Positions 7,444 through 12,562 of a stretch of 12,562 bases of DNA are shown here, one piece after another. Location of the stretch: the NCBI GenBank assembly GCA_019090405.1, contig JAHRVZ010000119.1, positions 1-12,562 of the forward strand, read 5' to 3'. A program made the position numbers and the translations under genes. Position 1 is the stretch's first letter. Every line of letters starts with the position of its first letter. Below the pieces are notes generated by a model. The model searched no databases. It saw only the letters and a program-made list of their open reading frames with translations, and was not told the DNA's origin. The DNA is from Paracoccaceae bacterium (GTDB lineage Bacteria; Pseudomonadota; Alphaproteobacteria; Rhodobacterales; Rhodobacteraceae).

Positions 7444-7767
7444 ATGTCTCCCGTGATATACTTCGTCGCCGCTATTGCTGAGATTTTCGGCTGTTTTGCC
7501 ATTTGGAATTGGTTGCGGCTGGGCAAATCTGTCCTATGGGCAGTCCCTGGTGCAATTGCTTTGATGCTGTTTGCAGTTTTTCTGACCCGCGTTGACAGCG
7601 CCTTTGCTGGGCGCACCTTTGCGGGCTATGGTGGTGTCTATATTGCGACGTCGCTGCTGTGGCTTTGGCTGATCGAAGGCGTTCCACCGGACCGTTGGGA
7701 TATCGCCGGAGCGGCGCTATGTCTGGCCGGGGCAGGTTTGATCCTGTGGGGACCACGCACAGTCTAG
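7444..7767 (+). CDS. UPF0060 / YnfA family small membrane protein
   Basis: A 107-residue inner-membrane protein with four predicted helices (about residues 4-21, 29-48, 60-78, 87-103), the normal size for YnfA. The conserved stretches AEIFGCFAIWNWLR, GYGGVYIATSLLWLW and DRWDIAGAALCLAGAGLIL are characteristic of the family. It is distantly related to small multidrug resistance-type transporters; the natural substrate is not established. The frame is open back to a GTG at 7351, but the ATG at 7444 matches the family start and has AGGA at 7435-7438 with a five-base gap. It lies 148 bases after the penicillin-binding protein gene and converges on mlaC with only 11 bases between stops. Confidence 0.9.
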   Translation: MSPVIYFVAAIAEIFGCFAIWNWLRLGKSVLWAVPGAIALMLFAVFLTRVDSAFAGRTFAGYGGVYIATSLLWLWLIEGVPPDRWDIAGAALCLAGAGLILWGPRTV

Positions 7768-7792
7768 AAAACTGACTATCAACTCAGTTTTT
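7768..7792. terminator. bidirectional hairpin between ynfA-like gene and mlaC
   Basis: AAAACTGA (7768-7775) pairs perfectly with TCAGTTTT (7784-7791) around an 8-base loop. The stem ends in a T-run on both strands (TTTTT at 7788-7792 on plus; four T residues on minus). It starts immediately after the ynfA-like stop and contains the mlaC stop codon (7779-7781) in its loop. The stem is AT-rich, so termination may be leaky. Confidence 0.6.
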
Positions 7793-8387
7793 GCAAATCG
7801 CTGATCATTGCATCAATGTCACCGCCGCGACGATCCAGCATCGCGCCAATTTCGGTGCGTTCCGTCAACAATAGATTCACACCTTCGATGAACATATTAA
7901 AGAACTTGTCCTTGCCGGATTTGTCCGACACCAGAAACGTCACCTCGAACGGTGCTTCACCCGTTAGAAACGCTGTGCATTTCACTTCGTATCCGGCTTT
8001 GATTTGGCGTGCCGATACGACCTCGAGACGCCCGCCAATGAATTCACGGAATCGTTTGCCGTATTTGCCTGCTATATAGCCCTGAAATGCTTTGGTAAAT
8101 GCGCGCATCTGCGACTTGCTGGCCTGACGGGCATCCACGCCCAGCGCATAGCGGGCCATGATGACAGTATCTGCGTATTTGGCGAACAGTTTTTCAAAAT
8201 CACGGATCATTGCGGCTTCGGATTTGCCCGAAGCAATGGTTTTGTTGATGTCCGCGACCATCGCGCCCACCAAAGAAACAGCGCTGGCTTCGCTTAGCGC
8301 CAATGCGGGTAAAGGCATCAGCGACACTCCCAACCCCGCAGCAGCGGATGACAGAACAAAACGACGATTATAAAAGTTACTCGGCAT
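7779..8387 (-). CDS. mlaC: MlaC/Ttg2D family periplasmic phospholipid-binding protein
   Basis: A 202-residue protein of the MlaC family, which carries phospholipid across the periplasm between the outer-membrane MlaA complex and the inner-membrane MlaFEDB transporter. The leader NRRFVLSSAAAGLGVSL...ALA-L is hydrophobic with a twin arginine at residues 8-9, resembling a Tat signal, with likely cleavage near residue 30. The mature part shows family features: FQGYIAGKYGKRFREF (about 101-116), a DK.FFNMFIEGVNLL segment (160-173) and a TERTEI tail. The ATG at 8387 is chosen because the signal peptide begins there and GAGGA lies five bases before it. It starts inside the last codons of mlaA, overlapping by 11 bases. 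The frame is open to 8477, but that extension is a shadow of the mlaA repeat. Confidence 0.9.
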   Translation of the reverse strand: MPSNFYNRRFVLSSAAAGLGVSLMPLPALALSEASAVSLVGAMVADINKTIASGKSEAAMIRDFEKLFAKYADTVIMARYALGVDARQASKSQMRAFTKAFQGYIAGKYGKRFREFIGGRLEVVSARQIKAGYEVKCTAFLTGEAPFEVTFLVSDKSGKDKFFNMFIEGVNLLLTERTEIGAMLDRRGGDIDAMISDLQKLS

Positions 8388-9165
8388 AGGGATCCTCGTA
8401 CGGGTCAGAATAGATATCAGAATAGGGATCAGAATAGGGATCAGAATAATCGTCATTACCCGACCCTGCCAGTTCAAATCGACGGTTTTGTAGGTAAATC
8501 AGACGCGCCTGCGCGTAACTGTCTGCACTATCATACAAAATGGAATCAATTGTCGCTACATAGCGTCCTCTGTCCCCCATGCGATCTACAAGTTCGAACG
8601 CGGCGCCATATTTGACCGGACTGTTAACATAATAACTCAGCGGATTGGTCAAAAGATCCATGACTAGCCCTACGGCGTCCCGTTCATTTGATGGTCCGAA
8701 AAAGGGCAGCTCAAGATAGGCGCCTTCTTTAAAGCCCCACACATGCAAAGTTTGGCCAAAATCGGCATCGACCCGTGGGATTTTAAAGTCCGAGGCCACA
8801 TCGGCGAGGCCAGCAAAACCAACAGTGGTATTGATTGCAAATCGACTAAGGGCAATGCCAGCAGTTTTCAGATCACCTTGCAAAAGCCCATTCACCATGA
8901 CCCGTGGCATCGACAGGTTGTCAGTAAATGTTCCGACACTATCAATGATTGGATCAGGAATGGCCGACGTGTACCCGGTTGATGCAGGGCGAAACAACTT
9001 TTCGTCAATGGCAAGGTTGAACGCATGCATCTTGCGATTGGATTCTTCGTTGGGGTCGAACGGCGCACCCGACGCACGTTGTTGGGCCGAAGGGTTGTTG
9101 CAGGCGGTCAGGCCAACCAACGCAAGCGCGCTTAATAGTATCAGAGGACTTAGTCTCAGTCGCAT
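8377..9165 (-). CDS. mlaA: MlaA/VacJ family outer-membrane lipoprotein
   Basis: A 262-residue lipoprotein that should sit in the outer membrane, remove misplaced phospholipid from the outer leaflet and pass it to MlaC. The signal peptide ends in a lipobox LTAC with Cys22; Asn at the next position does not signal inner-membrane retention. The family motifs FDPNEESNRKMHAFN (36-50), PRVMVNGLLQGD (87-98) and LELPFFGPSNERD (151-163) are clear. The C-terminus ends in six four-residue repeats (DDYS, DPYS, DPYS, DIYS, DPYE, DPYA). The ATG at 9165 is chosen over the upstream TTG at 9180, because it gives a normal MRLRL signal start. No mlaFED genes are in the window, so the inner-membrane transporter must be encoded elsewhere. 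Confidence 0.92.
   Translation of the reverse strand: MRLRLSPLILLSALALVGLTACNNPSAQQRASGAPFDPNEESNRKMHAFNLAIDEKLFRPASTGYTSAIPDPIIDSVGTFTDNLSMPRVMVNGLLQGDLKTAGIALSRFAINTTVGFAGLADVASDFKIPRVDADFGQTLHVWGFKEGAYLELPFFGPSNERDAVGLVMDLLTNPLSYYVNSPVKYGAAFELVDRMGDRGRYVATIDSILYDSADSYAQARLIYLQNRRFELAGSGNDDYSDPYSDPYSDIYSDPYEDPYAE
8383..8454 (-). repeat. 12-bp tandem repeat, six copies, at the 3' end of mlaA
   Basis: On the minus strand the unit is GATCCCTATTCT, encoding Asp-Pro-Tyr-Ser. Copies at 8419-8430 and 8431-8442 are identical; the others differ by one to several bases (DIYS, DDYS, DPYE, DPYA). The unit length is a multiple of three, so copy-number change would keep the mlaA frame. The diverged last two copies supply the ribosome-binding GAGGA and the ATG of mlaC. 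Confidence 0.9.
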
Positions 9166-9361
9166 CAACAAAATTTCCAACCGTTAATTTCTTCTAAAGA
9201 ATCCAAAGTTATCTAACTCGACTAGATGGCGTTCTGAGATCAACAAGGCTCACATACAGATATTGTGGCTGTTTTGAAACAGAGCATCTTTCAAATAGGT
9301 GAAAATGTGCCATAAGCTTGATCCAATTCTGGGACAATACCCTAAAAATATTGGTGTTCAA
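9166..9361. promoter_or_regulatory. divergent region between mlaA and the type I secretion genes
   Basis: These 196 bases must hold the promoters of two divergent operons. Two dyads stand out: ATCTA-N7-TAGAT at 9211-9227 and TTTGAAA-N9-TTTCAAA at 9273-9295. The second is a perfect 7-bp inverted repeat in the size range of a dimeric regulator's operator. No clear -35/-10 pair could be fixed on either strand. A short open frame crosses this region on the minus strand but shows no protein features. Confidence 0.4.
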
Positions 9362-11086
9362 ATGATTGACAAACCCGGTCGCGAGGAACTTCGCAGCGCG
9401 AGGCGCCAAAGTCGTTCGTTATATTGGGCGGTGGGCATCTTCAGCTTTTTCGCCAATATGCTGATGCTGACCGGACCGTTGTATATGCTTCAGGTTTATG
9501 ACCGGGTGCTGGGCAGCCGGTCCGAAGAAACACTGGTAGCGTTGTCCATGCTGGTGGTTTTCTTATACGGTACGATGGGTATTCTGGATTATTCACGTGG
9601 TCGGATCATGGCGCGTGTTGGCGCACGTTTTCAGGCCACTCTGGATAGCCGGGTATTTGATGCGGTTGTGCGCAGGTCAGCGATTGGTCCCGACGCCAAA
9701 GCCCAAAGCGGGCTTGCCGATCTGGAATCGGTGCAGCGTTTGATTTCATCGCCAGTGTTGATGGCCTTTTTTGATTTGCCATGGACGCCGATATTTCTTG
9801 CAGGAATCGCGCTTTTCCATCCTTGGTTGGGCATGTTGGCGGTGGCGGGTGGTGTGTTACTGGTCGCTATTACTTTGGTTAACCAACTGATGTCCCGTAG
9901 TCCGTTGTTAAAGGCCAATTCATTATCTCATCAGTCGATGATCTTATCCGACGAAATCCGCAATCAGGCCGAAATGGTTCAAAGCATGGGTATGCGTGAG
10001 GCTGCGTTTGGGCGTTGGAAAGACGGTCGGGACAGGTCATTACATGAATCTGTGCGCGCCTATGACATAGGTGGGACATTCAGCACTTTGACCAAAACTC
10101 TGCGTCTGCTTTTGCAATCCGCAATGCTTGGACTAGGGGCTTATCTGGTGCTGTTGAACCAACTGACACCCGGTGCGATGATTGCGGCATCAATCCTGTT
10201 GGGCCGTGCGCTGGCACCGATTGAGCTGGTGATTGGCCAATGGGCAATGGTGCAGCGGGCGTCAAAGGGTTGGTCCAATGTTGCAGAGTTGCTGGAACAA
10301 ATCCCACCCGAGCCGAACCGCACGGACCTGCCAAAGCCAAAAGCGAAACTAAGTGTTCAGGCGCTGACAATCGTTCCACCGGGGGACACACGCGCCGCAT
10401 TGAGATCGCTTACATTTGCTGTTGAACCCGGTCAGGCAGTGGGCGTCATTGGCCCGTCAGGCTCTGGCAAATCGACACTTGCGCGGGCGTTGACCGGAGT
10501 ATGGCGACCGGCGGGCGGGACCATCCGGCTGGACGGCGCGTCGCTGGCCCAATATGCGCCTTCTGTTCTGGGCCAGCACATTGGCTATTTACCGCAGCAG
10601 GTGCAGCTTTTTGATGGAACGATTGCCCAAAACATCGCGCGTTTGTCGGAAAACCCGGACAGCGAAAAGGTCATCGCCGCGGCCAAAAAGGCCGCAGCGC
10701 ATGAGATGATCGTTAATTTTCCGGATGGTTATGACACGCGGGTTGCTGCAAACGGAGGCAAGCTTTCAGGCGGGCAGATGCAGCGGATAGGACTGGCGCG
10801 CGCAATGTATGATGATCCGGTCATTGTGATATTGGACGAACCCAATTCAAATCTGGACAACGAAGGGTCACAGGCGCTTAATCAGGCGATCCGTGCGCTT
10901 AAGGAAGATGGCCGTTCGGTTCTGATTATGGCACATCGCCCGGCCGCAATTCAGGAATGTGACATGCTGCTGGTTTTGGACAGCGGAGCGCGCGCTGCAT
11001 TTGGTCCCAAGGACAAAGTTCTGCGCGAAATGATAAGCAATCACCAAGAAATTCAGAAAAATCCGGCACCGGGAGGCGTCCAATGA
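9362..11086 (+). CDS. type I secretion ABC transporter (PrtD family permease/ATPase)
   Basis: A 574-residue half-transporter, expected to form a dimer in the inner membrane and power one-step export of proteins with an uncleaved C-terminal signal. The membrane domain (about residues 20-295) starts with LYWAVGIFSFFANMLMLTGP and the family segment YMLQVYDRVLGSRSEETL. The ATPase domain has Walker A GPSGSGKST (364-372), Q-loop Gln412, signature LSGGQ (468-472), Walker B VIVILDEP with Glu493, and His525. DEPNSNLD is typical of PrtD-type exporters. There is no N-terminal C39 peptidase domain. The start is uncertain: ATG at 9305 has AGGTGA before it and would add 19 residues, but ATG at 9362 fits the family N-terminus better. 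The stop overlaps the next gene by 4 bases (ATGA). Confidence 0.9.
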   Translation: MIDKPGREELRSARRQSRSLYWAVGIFSFFANMLMLTGPLYMLQVYDRVLGSRSEETLVALSMLVVFLYGTMGILDYSRGRIMARVGARFQATLDSRVFDAVVRRSAIGPDAKAQSGLADLESVQRLISSPVLMAFFDLPWTPIFLAGIALFHPWLGMLAVAGGVLLVAITLVNQLMSRSPLLKANSLSHQSMILSDEIRNQAEMVQSMGMREAAFGRWKDGRDRSLHESVRAYDIGGTFSTLTKTLRLLLQSAMLGLGAYLVLLNQLTPGAMIAASILLGRALAPIELVIGQWAMVQRASKGWSNVAELLEQIPPEPNRTDLPKPKAKLSVQALTIVPPGDTRAALRSLTFAVEPGQAVGVIGPSGSGKSTLARALTGVWRPAGGTIRLDGASLAQYAPSVLGQHIGYLPQQVQLFDGTIAQNIARLSENPDSEKVIAAAKKAAAHEMIVNFPDGYDTRVAANGGKLSGGQMQRIGLARAMYDDPVIVILDEPNSNLDNEGSQALNQAIRALKEDGRSVLIMAHRPAAIQECDMLLVLDSGARAAFGPKDKVLREMISNHQEIQKNPAPGGVQ

Positions 11087-12381
11087 GCGATGACAAATGG
11101 TCCGCGCGCGTGCCGCTTACAATTGGGATAATTGGCCTGCTGATATTGGTTGGCGGGTTTGGAACATGGGCTGTTAAAACCAACATTTCCGGAGCAATCA
11201 TCGCCACTGGCCGTATTGAAGTGGATCAAAACCGGCAGGTTGTTCAGCATCCCGACGGTGGCGTTGTTGCGGATATTCAGGTTGATGAAGGCGATATGGT
11301 TGAGCAGGGGCAAATCCTGATCCGGCTGGATTCCAGGTTACTGGCCTCAAAGCTGCTAATCGCCGAGGGGCAGCTTTACGAATTGATGGCCCGGCGCGGA
11401 CGGCTTTCGGCCGAGCGCGACGACGCGTCTGAACTAATGTTTGATAAGGAGTTGCTGCAAGCAGCGGCACATCGTGCGGATGTGACGGACCTGATCGACG
11501 GTCAGCGTCGGCTTTTTAATGCCCGGCGTGAATCCATTGCCCGAGAAACGGAACAGCTGAAAAAGCGTCGTGGTCAGATCGGAAATCAGATTGACGGTAT
11601 TGGCGCTCAGAAAAAATCAATGTCACGTCAAATTCAGCTTATTCAAAAGGAACTGATTAGCCAGCAAACGCTGCTGGACAAAGGACTGGCGCAGGCTGCT
11701 ACCGTGCTTGCCTTGCAACGTGCAGCCGCGAATTTGGATGGGACGCTGGGTGAATTGATTGCCAACGAAGCCGAGGCCGAGGGCAAGATCACCGAAATCG
11801 ACATTGAAATTTTGAAACTGGGGTCCAAGCGCCGCGAAGAGGCAATTTCGCGCCTGCGCGATCTGCAATATCGTGAATTGGAACTGGCCGAACAGCGCCG
11901 ATCCCTGATCGAGCAACTGGAAAGGCTGGATATCTCAGCCCCGGTGTCCGGAATTGTTTATGGACTGCAGGTACACACCCCGCGATCGGTCATCCAATCT
12001 GCGGACCCGGTGTTGTATCTGGTGCCACAAGACCGACCCTTGGTCATCGCCGCGCGGGTCGAGATTATTCACATCGACAAGGTTTTTGTAGGGCAATCAG
12101 TGACTTTGCGGTTCTCGGCTTTGGATCAGCGCCTGACGCCTGAACTGTTTGGCACGGTTATGCAGGTCTCGGCAGATGCGTTTGAAGATACCAATAATCA
12201 AGCCTCGTACTACCGCATCGAAGTCGCGCTGAATGATGGCGAAATGGATAAACTAGCCGACGACACTGTGCTTATCCCCGGGATGCCAGTTGAAACCTTT
12301 ATTCGCACGGATGATCGTTCTCCGATGTCGTTTTTGGTTAAACCATTGGCTGATTATTTCAACAAAGCTTTCCGTGGCTGA
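11083..12381 (+). CDS. HlyD family type I secretion periplasmic adaptor (membrane fusion protein)
   Basis: A 432-residue adaptor that should bridge the ABC transporter and a TolC-like outer-membrane channel. A short cytoplasmic N-terminus is followed by one membrane helix (about residues 11-31). Two half-lipoyl segments (51-85, with VVQHPDGGVVADIQVDEGDMV; and about 282-315, with ISAPVSGIVYGL) flank a long alpha-hairpin rich in Glu, Lys, Arg and Gln (about 86-281). A beta-barrel region with VGQSVTLRFSALDQR follows. The C-terminus KPLADYFNKAFRG is typical of the PrtE/HlyD group. GGGAGG at 11071-11076 supports the ATG, which overlaps the transporter stop. No outer-membrane factor or RTX substrate follows directly. 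Confidence 0.93.
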   Translation: MSDDKWSARVPLTIGIIGLLILVGGFGTWAVKTNISGAIIATGRIEVDQNRQVVQHPDGGVVADIQVDEGDMVEQGQILIRLDSRLLASKLLIAEGQLYELMARRGRLSAERDDASELMFDKELLQAAAHRADVTDLIDGQRRLFNARRESIARETEQLKKRRGQIGNQIDGIGAQKKSMSRQIQLIQKELISQQTLLDKGLAQAATVLALQRAAANLDGTLGELIANEAEAEGKITEIDIEILKLGSKRREEAISRLRDLQYRELELAEQRRSLIEQLERLDISAPVSGIVYGLQVHTPRSVIQSADPVLYLVPQDRPLVIAARVEIIHIDKVFVGQSVTLRFSALDQRLTPELFGTVMQVSADAFEDTNNQASYYRIEVALNDGEMDKLADDTVLIPGMPVETFIRTDDRSPMSFLVKPLADYFNKAFRG

Positions 12382-12384
12382 GAA

Positions 12385-12416
12385 TTGACTTTTCGCCGTC
12401 GAGCATCCCGGATAGC
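12385..12416 (+). promoter_or_regulatory. weak candidate promoter for the RidA-family gene
   Basis: TTGACT at 12385-12390, just after the adaptor stop, is a good -35 hexamer. The only plausible -10 nearby is GATAGC at 12411-12416, with a spacer of 20 bases that is too long for comfort. It suggests that the next gene may be transcribed separately, but this is weak. Confidence 0.25.
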
Positions 12417-12452
12417 GTCTGAGTAAACCTATGTTCAAAGGATGCGAACACC

Positions 12453-12562
12453 ATGAGTATCATTGCTAAGCTGGCAGATCTTGGAATCACCCTTCCAGAC
12501 GCCCCGGCCCCAGCGGCCAATTATGTACCTGCCGTTCAGGTCGGTGATATCGTCTATATTTC
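12453..12562 (+). CDS. RidA/YjgF family protein, N-terminal part (partial)
   Basis: Only the first 36 or so residues are present. They read MSIIAKLADLGITL, a Pro/Ala-rich PDAPAPAANYVP, then VQVGDIVYIS. This matches the start of the RidA family subgroup in which an N-terminal helix leads to APAANYVP and the first strand ending LYVSGQ. RidA proteins deaminate reactive enamine/imine intermediates of PLP enzymes in the cytoplasm; the catalytic arginine lies beyond the window. AAAGGA at 12437-12442 precedes the ATG by ten bases. It lies 71 bases after the secretion adaptor gene on the same strand and probably has no functional link to it. Confidence 0.8.
   Translation, partial: MSIIAKLADLGITLPDAPAPAANYVPAVQVGDIVYI

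Noticed and set aside
8388..8477. Hydrophobic IPIL-repeat N-terminal extension of MlaC
   Set aside because: It is the 12-bp mlaA repeat read in a second frame, which stays open because the unit is a multiple of three. The true MlaC signal peptide begins at 8387 after a good ribosome site.
9209..9409. A 66-codon minus-strand frame across the mlaA/exporter gap
   Set aside because: It overlaps the exporter N-terminus, has no recognisable features and no convincing ribosome site.

Overview
The window looks like core chromosome of an alphaproteobacterium of the order Rhodobacterales (roseobacter/Paracoccus relatives). The best single clue is the aminotransferase at 1037-2221, which resembles, from memory, the 394-residue aromatic aminotransferase TyrB of Paracoccus denitrificans. 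The PrtD-type exporter, the twin-arginine-like MlaC leader and the paired mlaA-mlaC genes fit the same group. I see no rRNA, tRNA, CRISPR array, insertion sequence or phage gene, and nothing that looks like a foreign island. No wholly new system is evident. The unusual points are in how genes are joined and in small repeat or dyad structures.

Layout: (1) 1-2925, plus strand: the tail of a probable glutathione S-transferase gene, then sseA (3-mercaptopyruvate sulfurtransferase) and tyrB, which overlap by one base, then a DUF924 gene with a TTG start. (2) 2926-4875, minus strand: glnK-amtB, the PII signal protein and ammonium transporter, ended by a strong intrinsic terminator. (3) 4876-5129: divergent promoter region. 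(4) 5130-7767, plus strand: a class A penicillin-binding protein (peptidoglycan polymerase and crosslinker), then a small YnfA/UPF0060 membrane protein. (5) 7779-9165, minus strand: mlaA-mlaC, the outer-membrane lipoprotein and periplasmic lipid-binding parts of the Mla phospholipid transport pathway. They overlap by 11 bases inside a 12-bp tandem repeat. A hairpin lies between the converging ynfA and mlaC. (6) 9166-9361: divergent region with two dyads. (7) 9362-12381, plus strand: a type I secretion ABC transporter (PrtD-like) and its membrane fusion protein (HlyD-like), overlapping by 4 bases. (8) 12453-12562: the start of a RidA-family gene, cut by the window end.

The genes form several independent functional groups. 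TyrB and SseA may act in sequence (amino acid to 2-oxo acid, then sulfur transfer from 3-mercaptopyruvate). GlnK gates AmtB for ammonium uptake. The penicillin-binding protein and MlaA/MlaC serve the cell envelope. The two secretion proteins would form an inner-membrane export complex whose TolC-like partner and substrate are not in the window.
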